A stretch of DNA of 59,944 nucleotides, taken from NCBI GenBank assembly GCA_030426475.1, contig JAUHYR010000005.1, forward strand, positions 1-59,944, in the 5' to 3' direction. The DNA is from Bacteroidia bacterium (GTDB lineage: Bacteria > Bacteroidota > Bacteroidia > Flavobacteriales_E > Vicingaceae). A program made the translations under genes and the position numbers. Of the stretch, positions 1 through 8,388 are shown in pieces. The notes under the pieces were generated by a model. It was not told where the DNA came from. It saw only the letters and a program-made list of their open reading frames with translations, and did not search any database. The number at the start of each line of letters is the position of its first letter. Within the stretch, counting starts at the first letter, position 1.

Positions 1-954
1 TTTAGGGTTATCTTCTTCTATGTTTTCAAAAGGAATAAACTCATAATAAATTCCGTAATCCAACATTAATAGCATGTCATTTTCCCTTAAGTCATCTTGT
101 ATTCCAAAAAACCCCTCAGATGCGTTGTAAGTCTCTTGATAATGCATTTTTGAAACATCAGTAATTGCTTTAAACTGATTTCTGTAAGGAGCAAAGTTCA
201 CGCCACCATGAATAAACAGCTCTAGATTAGGCCATACTTTATGAATAGAATCAACTCCTTTAATCTCCATTATCTTTTTCATTAGCACCAACATCCAGCT
301 GGGCACTCCCGAAACTAAGGTTACGTCTTCCACCATAGTTGAACGTGCCATTTTTTCAATCTTTTCCTCCCAGTTATCCATTAACGCAATTGACATTTCC
401 GGTGTTCGTTTATACTCTACCCAAAATGGTAAATTTTTCATAATTATAGAAGATAAGTCACCATAAAAAGAATTATTACTAAAGCTGTTTATGTTCATGC
501 TTCCGCCCAAAACAAGGGTTTTTCCTGAAGCAATGCCGCCATTGGGATTATAGTGGTAATAAAGGCAAAGCATGTCTTTTCCGCCTTTATAATGGCAGTC
601 TTCCAACGACTCTTTACTAACGGGAATAAACTTACTTCTTTCAGAAGTAGTACCGGATGATTTTGCAAACCACTTGATTTCCGTAGGCCATAACACATTC
701 TGTTCTCCCTGCTTTATTCTAATAATTTGGTCTTTTAGTGATTCGTAATCTTGAAGAGGAACTTGTTCTCGATAATCCTCAATATTTTTGATGTTTTTAT
801 AACCATATTTTTTTCCCCATTCGGTTGATTTAGCCTTATCTACTAACTTTAAAAACAACTCATTTTGTACTTCATTAGGGTATTTTCGGAATAATTCTAT
901 CTGATGAATTCTTTTCTTCAACAGCCATGAGTAGATAGAATTAATGATTGCCAT
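1..954 (-). CDS. GH3-family acyl-adenylating protein, partial (C-terminus cut by window edge)
   Basis: The minus-strand reading frame is open from an ATG at 954 to the window edge and gives 318 residues; the family is usually about 500 residues, so roughly the last third is missing. The motif SSGTTSERSK at residues 99-108 matches the ATP/AMP-binding loop of the GH3 branch of adenylating enzymes. The surrounding sequence (ending KWFAKSS before the loop, then a conserved FIPVS) also looks like bacterial 'GH3 auxin-responsive promoter family' proteins. Plant GH3 enzymes join amino acids to acyl acids via an acyl-adenylate; the substrate of the bacterial proteins is unknown. It is transcribed divergently from the acyltransferase at 1041. 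No signal peptide is visible, so it should be cytoplasmic. Family membership is fairly sure; activity is inferred only. Confidence 0.8.
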   Translation of the reverse strand, partial: MAIINSIYSWLLKKRIHQIELFRKYPNEVQNELFLKLVDKAKSTEWGKKYGYKNIKNIEDYREQVPLQDYESLKDQIIRIKQGEQNVLWPTEIKWFAKSSGTTSERSKFIPVSKESLEDCHYKGGKDMLCLYYHYNPNGGIASGKTLVLGGSMNINSFSNNSFYGDLSSIIMKNLPFWVEYKRTPEMSIALMDNWEEKIEKMARSTMVEDVTLVSGVPSWMLVLMKKIMEIKGVDSIHKVWPNLELFIHGGVNFAPYRNQFKAITDVSKMHYQETYNASEGFFGIQDDLRENDMLLMLDYGIYYEFIPFENIEEDNPK

Positions 955-978
955 TTGTCTTGCTTAAACTTAAATAGT

Positions 979-986
979 TAATTTTG
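979..986 (+). promoter_or_regulatory. Predicted promoter -7 element (TAATTTTG) for the acyltransferase gene
   Basis: TAATTTTG fits the Bacteroidota -7 consensus TAnnTTTG. A TTTG at 954-957 lies 21 bp upstream and could be the -33 element; it overlaps the start codon of the divergent GH3 gene. The coding start is at 1041, leaving a leader of about 45 nt. Confidence 0.5.
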
Positions 987-1040
987 GTAAATATAAAAAC
1001 TCTTTGGGTTGAATGTTATAAGTTAAATGTATAAAGTTTA

Positions 1041-1913
1041 TTGTTGTTGCAAGCTATTGTTTATTATATATCACTCCCTTTTATTTATCTGATTGCCTAC
1101 TTACCCTTTCCTCTTTTGTATTTGTTCTCTGACTTCTTAAACTTTTGGGTGTTTTCGGTTTTTGGTTATCGCAAAAAAGTAGTGCAAACCAATCTCCATA
1201 AATCTTTTCCCGAAAAGTCAGAAAAGGAATTAAGGGCTATTGAAAAGAGGTTTTACCAGTTTTTTTGTGATCTTATAGTAGAAACCATTAAAACATTAAC
1301 CATCACCCCAAAGCAAGTTAAAAAAAGAGTTTCTGTTGATAATTTGGATATTTATCAAGACTATTTTTCGCAAAGACAAAGTTTAATTATGGTGCTTGGG
1401 CATTTCGGAAATTGGGAGTTAGCGGGCGCCAGATACAGCCAAGAGCCTTACCATCAATTAAAAGTAATTTATCATCCGTTAAAAAATAAATACTTCAACC
1501 AACTGATTATAAAAATGCGAACCAGACTTGGAAACGGTTTATACCCTATGAAAGAAACTGTAAGGTGTATGATTCAAGATAAAAACACTCCTACCATTAC
1601 TGCCTTTATTGCCGACCAAACTCCACCACCGGAAAAGGCTTACTGGACTACTTTTTTGAATCAGGAAACTCCTGTTTTTTTTGGAACTGAAAAATTTTCT
1701 AAAAAATTTAATTACCCTATTATTTACACCGCAACCAAAAGAATAAAAAGAGGTTATTATCACATTCATACTGAGGTTTTGGTAGAAGACCCTTCAAAAA
1801 TGGAAGAGTATGAAATTTCGGAACTTCATACCAAGCGATTAGAGCAAGATATTCTCGCCCAGCCTGAAATTTGGCTTTGGACACACAAAAGATGGAAGCA
1901 TAAGAGAAAATGA
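1041..1913 (+). CDS. LpxL/HtrB-like lysophospholipid acyltransferase (lipid A late acyltransferase family)
   Basis: A 290-residue protein with a hydrophobic N-terminal segment (about residues 3-42) that should anchor it to the inner membrane. The catalytic H-x4-E motif GHFGNWE lies at residues 120-126 (H121, E126), FIADQTP at 189-195 matches the second conserved block, and WLWTHKRWK near the C-terminus is typical of the LpxL/LpxM family. These enzymes add a secondary acyl chain to lipid A precursors, or in Bacteroidota to other amino- or lysolipids. The start is a TTG at 1041; no in-frame ATG is nearby. The downstream gene starts inside its stop codon (ATGA overlap), so the two are co-transcribed. 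The exact lipid substrate cannot be read from sequence. Confidence 0.85.
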   Translation: MLLQAIVYYISLPFIYLIAYLPFPLLYLFSDFLNFWVFSVFGYRKKVVQTNLHKSFPEKSEKELRAIEKRFYQFFCDLIVETIKTLTITPKQVKKRVSVDNLDIYQDYFSQRQSLIMVLGHFGNWELAGARYSQEPYHQLKVIYHPLKNKYFNQLIIKMRTRLGNGLYPMKETVRCMIQDKNTPTITAFIADQTPPPEKAYWTTFLNQETPVFFGTEKFSKKFNYPIIYTATKRIKRGYYHIHTEVLVEDPSKMEEYEISELHTKRLEQDILAQPEIWLWTHKRWKHKRK

Positions 1914-2578
1914 AGTCTCTCTCTATAATAATATTTTTCTTTTTTTCTTTGAGTTTGATTAGTCAAGAAGAAATTGACACTACTTTTTTTTCAAAAAAAG
2001 ATACATTAAATTTATTCTTGTCCTCATACGATATTTATATTGGTAAAAAACTTTTAAGCAACTCTCCTTTTAATGAGTTGAACTCCATTGATAATTTTAA
2101 TGCTAAAAAACCCCTTTCTTATATTGGAGTTGGGTATAGTGGTCGCTTTATTGTTAATAGAAGCAGCGACTATGACGGCCATATAATCTATAATCAGATT
2201 ATCCCTCAGAAAGTAAGCTATGATTCTCTAAATCTAGTCTTGAGCGGCTTTTCTTTTGCACTAACATATGGGAAAGCACTCATCTCAAAAAACAAAAAAC
2301 AGTCGATTATTTTTTCTTTGGGTTTTAATACTGGAAGAATTAAGCTTAAAAATAGTTCTTTGGGCTTACACTATAAAAACCCTTTTTTCTCTCCTAAGCT
2401 TTCTTTACAGCCAAAAACTAAAATTGGAAAAAGTTTCCTCTCTTTTATAATTGACTACGAATACGACATTTCTAACTACAAATGGAAAGAAAGAAGAAAA
2501 AACTCCTTGTCATATTCTTTTGCTAAAACAACCCTAACTGGTATTACAATATTGTTTTCTTTAGCTTTTCCCTTTTAA
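1910..2578 (+). CDS. Hypothetical secreted, possibly outer-membrane beta-barrel protein
   Basis: A 222-residue protein of no family I recognise. It has a signal peptide (about residues 1-18, K then a long F/I/L/S stretch ending ISQ). The body alternates polar and hydrophobic residues, is rich in G, S, Y and F, and ends in phenylalanine, which is the usual look of a small outer-membrane beta-barrel. It overlaps the upstream acyltransferase by 4 bp (ATGA) and its stop overlaps the stop of the convergent phosphatase gene (2575-2578). Co-transcription with a lipid acyltransferase hints at an envelope role, but that is inference. Confidence 0.65.
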   Translation: MKSLSIIIFFFFSLSLISQEEIDTTFFSKKDTLNLFLSSYDIYIGKKLLSNSPFNELNSIDNFNAKKPLSYIGVGYSGRFIVNRSSDYDGHIIYNQIIPQKVSYDSLNLVLSGFSFALTYGKALISKNKKQSIIFSLGFNTGRIKLKNSSLGLHYKNPFFSPKLSLQPKTKIGKSFLSFIIDYEYDISNYKWKERRKNSLSYSFAKTTLTGITILFSLAFPF

Positions 2579-4479
2579 ACCCTAACTCCCATCACACACA
2601 CATCATCTATTTGTTCTAAGTTGCCTTTCCAGTCTTTGAAAGTTTTGTCTATGATTATCTTTTGTTCTTCCATTGACTTTTCTTGAACTGATAAAAGAAG
2701 TTTCTTGAAGTTAGCCGCTTTGTACTTTTTACTTTTTTCTCCGCCAAACTGGTCTACATATCCATCTGTGAATATATAAATGCTGTCGCCTTTTTCTAAC
2801 TCTATACTGTGTGTCGTATAAGGATTGTTCGCTGCATATTTTCCTATCGGTTGTTTGTCTGCTTTTATCTCTAGTATCTCTCCGTTTCTTATTATCCATA
2901 ATGGATTATTTGCGCCTGCGTATTGAAGTTTATTTCCGTCAAGAGAACAAAGTGCGATGTCCATTCCGTCTTTTACTTCTTCTTCGCTTTTCTCAAATTC
3001 TGCTATTATTATTTCTCTAGTCTTGTCTAATATTTTTCCGGGTTCTGTTAATCCATGTTCTCTCACGCTTCTGTTTAATCCATTATTGCATACTACGCTT
3101 ACCATGGCTCCGGGTACGCCATGTCCGGTGCAATCCGCTGCTGCAAAAAGTACTTTTCCGTCTTTATGTTCTAACCAATAAAAATCTCCGGCTACTATAT
3201 CTTTAGGTTGATATAATATAAAGCTATGGGGTAAATGTTCCTTTATTGTTTTGATTGACGGAAGAATAGCTCCTTGAATTCGTTTTGCGTAATTTATACT
3301 GTCGGTAATTTCTTTATTCTTCTCCTCTATTATTACTTTTTGATACTTTGTTACTTTAAATCGGTTGAATAATAATACTAGCCCAATTATAAGTATTACG
3401 AGTCCGCACACTACAGCAATTATTACAACTTTTTGTTTTTCCTGACGTGACTTTTCAACTATTAATTGAGCCTGATGTTCTTTTTCTTTCAGAGCAATTT
3501 CTTTTTCATGTTCAAAATTTAACTGTGCCTCAACAATTTTTTTTGCGCTTTCGGCATCATTAATTGAGTCATTAATAACCGTGTATTCTTTAAAATAGTA
3601 GTAAGCACTATCAATGTTATTGCCCTTTTCAAATGCTGTAAAAAGAAGCCTGTTTATATCTGGCAAAGCCCAAGTGTTTTCAGTTGTTTTAGCAAGCGAC
3701 AAAGCTTTCCTGGCGTGTAATATAGACTTAGAATAGTTTTCAACTAAGAACTCTATTTGAGAAAGATTTATTTCAATCCAAATATTCGAATAAACATCTT
3801 CTTTATGTATTATTCTCAAGGCTTTATTGACATAGTACCTGGCGGAATCTATCCTATTAAGCCTTCTATAGGCCTCAGAAATTTGATTAAATGTTAGAGT
3901 TAGTTTTGTTGAATTCCCCTGCTTAATTCTATAGTTTTTACTTAAATAAAGATACTCTAAAGACTTATTAAACTCATTAAGGTTTATATATGCTGTTCCT
4001 ATATTGTGACAAACTTCTGCCTTTGTGTTAAAATCTGATTCTTTTAAACCTTCTAGTGTTGCTTTAAAATATTTAATTGCTTTGTCGTACTCTCCTGTGT
4101 AATAATAAACAGTTCCTAGGTTTCCATAAATATTAACCGGGTTTTGTCCTAATTCTTCATATAAATCAATTGATTTTTGATAGGCTTTTGTGGCGGCAAA
4201 AGAATTTCCTTTATACAGGCTTGCTCCTCCTTTACTGTTCCAAAAAAAAGCCTCTTGGGCAATCATTTTATTTTTCCTTGATAATTCAATACCTATATCT
4301 GCTATTTTTTCTGTAGAGTCCGGGTTGTTTTGAAGAATCAACATTGAGTATTTTCCTAAAGCTTTAAGCCTTATAGAATCGGAGTTTGATTTATCATTCC
4401 AAATATTTAATAGGCTATCTCCCTGGCTATATGAAATAGTGCTGACAAAAAATAATGTAATTAAAAATAAAGCTCTCAT
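2575..4479 (-). CDS. Membrane-anchored TPR sensor with SpoIIE-type PP2C phosphatase
   Basis: A 634-residue protein. A signal peptide (residues 1-19) is followed by an exported TPR region (about 40-310), a coiled-coil stretch (320-350), one membrane segment (351-371) and a cytoplasmic PPM/SpoIIE phosphatase domain (about 395-634). All blocks of the phosphatase are present: GDFYW 431-435, DCTGHG 449-454, DGMD 504-507, TDGYVDQFGG 571-580 and QIDDV 623-627, so the metal-binding aspartates are intact. Relatives dephosphorylate STAS anti-sigma-factor antagonists in partner-switching circuits. It is the last gene of a four-gene operon; its ATG overlaps the stop of the gene upstream by 4 bp. Its 3' end is nearly identical in DNA to that of the paralogue upstream. 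Confidence 0.9.
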   Translation of the reverse strand: MRALFLITLFFVSTISYSQGDSLLNIWNDKSNSDSIRLKALGKYSMLILQNNPDSTEKIADIGIELSRKNKMIAQEAFFWNSKGGASLYKGNSFAATKAYQKSIDLYEELGQNPVNIYGNLGTVYYYTGEYDKAIKYFKATLEGLKESDFNTKAEVCHNIGTAYINLNEFNKSLEYLYLSKNYRIKQGNSTKLTLTFNQISEAYRRLNRIDSARYYVNKALRIIHKEDVYSNIWIEINLSQIEFLVENYSKSILHARKALSLAKTTENTWALPDINRLLFTAFEKGNNIDSAYYYFKEYTVINDSINDAESAKKIVEAQLNFEHEKEIALKEKEHQAQLIVEKSRQEKQKVVIIAVVCGLVILIIGLVLLFNRFKVTKYQKVIIEEKNKEITDSINYAKRIQGAILPSIKTIKEHLPHSFILYQPKDIVAGDFYWLEHKDGKVLFAAADCTGHGVPGAMVSVVCNNGLNRSVREHGLTEPGKILDKTREIIIAEFEKSEEEVKDGMDIALCSLDGNKLQYAGANNPLWIIRNGEILEIKADKQPIGKYAANNPYTTHSIELEKGDSIYIFTDGYVDQFGGEKSKKYKAANFKKLLLSVQEKSMEEQKIIIDKTFKDWKGNLEQIDDVCVMGVRV

Positions 4480-6293
4480 ATTTTAACTCCAATTACACAC
4501 ACATCATCTATTTGTTCTAAGTTGCCTTTCCACTTTTCAAAAGCTTCCGCTAATTTTTCCTTTTGAGTATTCATGCTTAATGCATGTATTGACAATAAAA
4601 GCTCTTTAAACGGTTTTGATTTAAGTTTTTTTCCACTTTCTCCTCCAAACTGATCTATATAACCATCTGAAAAAAGATAAAGAACATCTCCTGTTTCAAC
4701 CTTTATTTCTTTTTTGGAAAAAGTGTTGTCATCGTAACTAACTCCGCCTATTGATTTTCTGTCTGCATCAACATCTATAACTTCACCTTTTCTTATGATT
4801 ACTAGCGGTCTATTTGCTCCGGAAAAAAGCAGTTTATTTCTTTCTTTATTGATTGCACAGAGTGCTATATCCATTCCATCATTTGCCTCAGATTTCGCTC
4901 CTTCTTTTTTAAAAACCGAACGAACTCCACTACTCACTTTTTCTAATATTTTTGCTGTATCATTTTCATCGTCTTCAATAATAATTTTGTTTAGTGCGTT
5001 GTTACACACCATTGAAACCATTGCGCCAGGCACGCCATGACCGGTACAGTCTGCCACAGCAATAAAATTAATGTCCTTTTTAGAGTGAAACCAATAAAAA
5101 TCACCACTCACAATATCTTTTGGCTGAAATAAAATAAAATGCTCCGGAAATTCTTGGGCTATAATTTCAGGTGAACAAAGTATGGTTTCTTGAAGCATTT
5201 TTGCATATTCAATACTGCTTCGTATTTCTTTATTTTTTTCTTTAAATAAAAGCGCTTCTTTTTCTGCCTGTTCAACCGCCATTGCAATTTGTTGTTGCTT
5301 TAATTGGTTAGCGGTTTCTGAGTTTAAAATGCTTTCTCTTATTTGATGAAACTGTTTTAGATAATTTAACGATTGCTGGTAATTGTTTCTGTTTTCTTCC
5401 AGAATAGAGAGTTGCTCTAATACTTCTGCATGAAGAGATTTTACATTAAGTTCTTGAGAGATTTTTAACGCTAATTCCAGATTTTTTTCTGCTTCTGAGC
5501 TTTCATGAGTTTTTAGTTGGTTTTTTGCTATTCCTAAATGACATAAAAGCTTTAAACGACTATCGTTTGTATTGGCTGACTTTATAGCTTCTTTATAATA
5601 CGTAATTGATTTTTCCGCTTCTCCTTGACTTTCAAACAAACTTGCCAGCCCCAAATAAGTCCAAGGTAATCCGTTTATGTCTCCGATATTATTTCTAAGC
5701 TCTAAGCTTTTATGATAATATTCCTCTGAAGTAGAAAAGTCTTTATTCAAAAGGTGGTTTCTTCCCAAAAGATTATATGCAGAAGCTTTTCCTAAATCAT
5801 CTTTTTCTTCGTTTCTAATACCAAGCACCAACTTGAAGCATTCTATTGCACTAGGATATTCTCTTATTCTAGAATATACTTGACCTAAAGTAGTTAGCGC
5901 ATCTGCAATTGCTGATTTATAATTTGCCTCTTTTGCAATGTTTACTGCTTTAGATGCATAGTGAAGTGCTTTTTCGTACTGACCGTATTGGTCGTAAATA
6001 AGCGCCAGTATGTTTTTACTTCTGGTTAAACCTAATTGGTCTTTCGATGCTTGAAAAAAATTGTGACACTCTAAAACTTCTTGTAAAAAATTATGGTCTT
6101 CTCCTTGCCAAAATTCCAGTAAAAGGATGTTTAATTTAGAAAAACAAATGCCTTTAAAATATGCTTGTTCTTTAGATTTTTCAAGGGATTGTGCCGCAAG
6201 TTCAAGCGATTTTTTTCGATTAGTGTATCTGTTTTGCCAAGCCTCTTGAAGCCGTTGGTTAATTTCCTTTTCTATTACTTTTTCTTCCGTCAT
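4476..6293 (-). CDS. Cytoplasmic TPR protein with SpoIIE-type PP2C phosphatase
   Basis: A 605-residue paralogue of the next gene in the operon, but without a signal peptide or membrane segment, so it should be cytoplasmic. Residues 15-325 form TPR repeats (for example around 90-160 and 170-240), a coiled coil follows (325-365), and the phosphatase domain fills 370-605 with GDFYW 397-401, DCTGHG 415-420, DGMD 472-475, SDGYIDQFGG 542-551 and QIDDV 594-598. The catalytic aspartates are intact. TPR regions of this type usually bind a partner protein that controls the phosphatase. It sits 1 bp after the CsgG-like gene and overlaps the membrane phosphatase gene by 4 bp, so the two phosphatases are probably made together. 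The dephosphorylated substrate is unknown; an STAS protein is the family precedent. Confidence 0.9.
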   Translation of the reverse strand: MTEEKVIEKEINQRLQEAWQNRYTNRKKSLELAAQSLEKSKEQAYFKGICFSKLNILLLEFWQGEDHNFLQEVLECHNFFQASKDQLGLTRSKNILALIYDQYGQYEKALHYASKAVNIAKEANYKSAIADALTTLGQVYSRIREYPSAIECFKLVLGIRNEEKDDLGKASAYNLLGRNHLLNKDFSTSEEYYHKSLELRNNIGDINGLPWTYLGLASLFESQGEAEKSITYYKEAIKSANTNDSRLKLLCHLGIAKNQLKTHESSEAEKNLELALKISQELNVKSLHAEVLEQLSILEENRNNYQQSLNYLKQFHQIRESILNSETANQLKQQQIAMAVEQAEKEALLFKEKNKEIRSSIEYAKMLQETILCSPEIIAQEFPEHFILFQPKDIVSGDFYWFHSKKDINFIAVADCTGHGVPGAMVSMVCNNALNKIIIEDDENDTAKILEKVSSGVRSVFKKEGAKSEANDGMDIALCAINKERNKLLFSGANRPLVIIRKGEVIDVDADRKSIGGVSYDDNTFSKKEIKVETGDVLYLFSDGYIDQFGGESGKKLKSKPFKELLLSIHALSMNTQKEKLAEAFEKWKGNLEQIDDVCVIGVKI

Positions 6294-6294
6294 T

Positions 6295-8388
6295 TTATTT
6301 TGGCCAAAACTTCATGGTTGTTTCCAGTGCTTTTGTACTTGAATCATTTGGGTGGGTTTCCATAAGGCTTTTTGTGACTTTTCTCGCCTCATCAAAATAA
6401 CCAATGTTTGTATAAGCAAGTGCTATCAGCATTATTTGTGATGATTCCATTTCGCTATTTATAAACGTACAGGTTTTTAATGCTGCATATCTGGTATTAA
6501 TTTCATCTATATACTGATGAGCGTCTTTATATTTTTGGGCATTTTCAGTAAGTATTCCACAAGATAGTTTATCGTCAGACGATAGTCTGTTGAAGTTTTT
6601 AGTTTGTTGTTCGGCAGTTTTAATGGCTGATTTTAACTGGCTTACTGTAGTTGTAAATTCTTTTGGTTCAAATGGTGTTTTTTCATTCGCCTTTTTAAAT
6701 TTTTCAAGAGCTTCTTCAGCTTCTTTTATTTTTCCTTTATCAGCTAATGTTTCTATTAAATCTTCCCATGCATCTATGGTAATGTCAAGTTCTTTTTCTG
6801 ATGATGGAGGAAACTTTTTAAGATAAAGCTCGCAGAGTTCAACCACTAAATCTAACTGATTATCCATTTCTCTTTTACTAAACCCCCATTTAACCAACTC
6901 TTCAATTTCCTGCTTCTTTCCTGCTTTAATTTTCTCTTTAATCTGTATTACTTTTTGTTGATTTTCTCTTATCTTATAAATGTCTTCTATACAATCTGTT
7001 TGCAGGTCGTAACTTTCCGATTCATCGTCTGTTCCTTCATACATCTTCAGTCCAAAATCTACTATTTTTTTCATGAAAACAGTATCCTCAAAATAAACCG
7101 CCATGGGATAAAAAGAGGTCATTTCATCAAAAGAAACATCTTCTTGGTGAACTAAAATTTCTTCTTTTTTTCTACTTAATATATTAACCGAATAAATTGA
7201 TTTTAATCGTTCGTACTGGCGTTTGTCGAGCTTGTGAAATACATAATCCCAGTCTAAGTCGTCAAAAAAATCTGCTGTTTCTGAAACTTCTGTTAATGCG
7301 ATAAGCGATTGTACGTTTTTCTTGCCTCTTTCTCTTGCTTCCAATTCTTCAATGGCATTCTCCAGTTGTAATTTAACGCTAGTATAATACATACTTGTTG
7401 CATATTTTTCGATGTATTTTCCTCCCACCTCAACCACTTCCTCAAGTCTTTTTAAAGAATTTAGCGCTAACACATCGTACATTCCCATCATTTCTCCGGC
7501 AGTAATTGCAGATGCCTCTCCATACAATTTAAGATCCGGCTTAATTCCCATTTTTCTAATCTCTTCATTAAATTCAAGCAGTTGACTATAGTTGTATGAC
7601 GAAAGTAAACTACTCCAAATATTTGTAAGCTTCATTCCTAAATCGGAAGCTTCCATATTTACTTGATTGATTTGCTCTTTAATTTGTTCTTTCAAAAGCT
7701 TTTCTCGCTGAGCATCAATTTCTTTTATTCTTTGTTTTACTTCTTCTAATTTACTCTTTGCTACTAAGAAACTTGGGTAACTATTAGTTGTTTCTTCTAA
7801 TATTTTTTTGGCTTCGCCCGTTAACCCTTGATCTTGGTAGTTAATGGCGTTAGAATAATTAATTACAGCAGTAAGCTCTACATCTTTTTTGGTATCAAAA
7901 ACTTCAGTTTTTTCAGGATTATATTGAACTTTTAATCCTTTCGAAAGAATGCTCACCAACTGCTTGTGAAGACTAAAAAAATTACTTTGATTTCCTGTTA
8001 CCTCTTCTGCAACAATTACTCCTCCTGTCTCTACATCTATCAGCCTTGCATCTATTCTTATGGTGTTATCTAAAATAAAAAATGCGCCTGTAAGAATAGT
8101 TTGTGCCCCTAAGCCTTGCCCTAATTTTTGAGCTGTGCTTTGATCAAAATATTTTGATTGATTAAGCTTTATTTCACCTATTAGTTTTTCTAGTTTTTCT
8201 CTCTCAACAATAGTAATTCCGGGAACTTTGGAAAAATCGGTAATAAGCATATCAGCAATTCCTTTGGAAAGTGCATTATATTTTGCGTTGCCCGAAGTAT
8301 TGTCAAAGTATGATATTGCAACTGTTCTACCGTAAAATGAAATACAACACCACAAAAAAATAAAAAGTATAGTCCCTCTTTTTAACAT
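6295..8388 (-). CDS. Exported CsgG/FlgO-like protein with TPR and helical C-terminal region
   Basis: A 697-residue protein. A hydrophobic signal sequence (about 1-20) is followed by a CsgG/FlgO-type domain (21-155): TVAISYFDN at 22-30, ITIVERE at 58-64, ILTGAFF at 98-104 and RIDARLIDVETG at 111-122. After it come a TPR-like pair (about 171-215), a coiled coil (205-245) and a long mostly helical region to the end. The N-terminus contains WCC at 13-15, but the preceding residues do not make a convincing lipobox, so periplasmic or membrane-anchored placement is open. CsgG forms the curli secretion pore, yet the transmembrane hairpins of CsgG are not evident here and no curlin genes are nearby. 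The gene shares a 1-bp overlap with the upstream CsgG-like gene. Confidence 0.75.
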   Translation of the reverse strand: MLKRGTILFIFLWCCISFYGRTVAISYFDNTSGNAKYNALSKGIADMLITDFSKVPGITIVEREKLEKLIGEIKLNQSKYFDQSTAQKLGQGLGAQTILTGAFFILDNTIRIDARLIDVETGGVIVAEEVTGNQSNFFSLHKQLVSILSKGLKVQYNPEKTEVFDTKKDVELTAVINYSNAINYQDQGLTGEAKKILEETTNSYPSFLVAKSKLEEVKQRIKEIDAQREKLLKEQIKEQINQVNMEASDLGMKLTNIWSSLLSSYNYSQLLEFNEEIRKMGIKPDLKLYGEASAITAGEMMGMYDVLALNSLKRLEEVVEVGGKYIEKYATSMYYTSVKLQLENAIEELEARERGKKNVQSLIALTEVSETADFFDDLDWDYVFHKLDKRQYERLKSIYSVNILSRKKEEILVHQEDVSFDEMTSFYPMAVYFEDTVFMKKIVDFGLKMYEGTDDESESYDLQTDCIEDIYKIRENQQKVIQIKEKIKAGKKQEIEELVKWGFSKREMDNQLDLVVELCELYLKKFPPSSEKELDITIDAWEDLIETLADKGKIKEAEEALEKFKKANEKTPFEPKEFTTTVSQLKSAIKTAEQQTKNFNRLSSDDKLSCGILTENAQKYKDAHQYIDEINTRYAALKTCTFINSEMESSQIMLIALAYTNIGYFDEARKVTKSLMETHPNDSSTKALETTMKFWPK

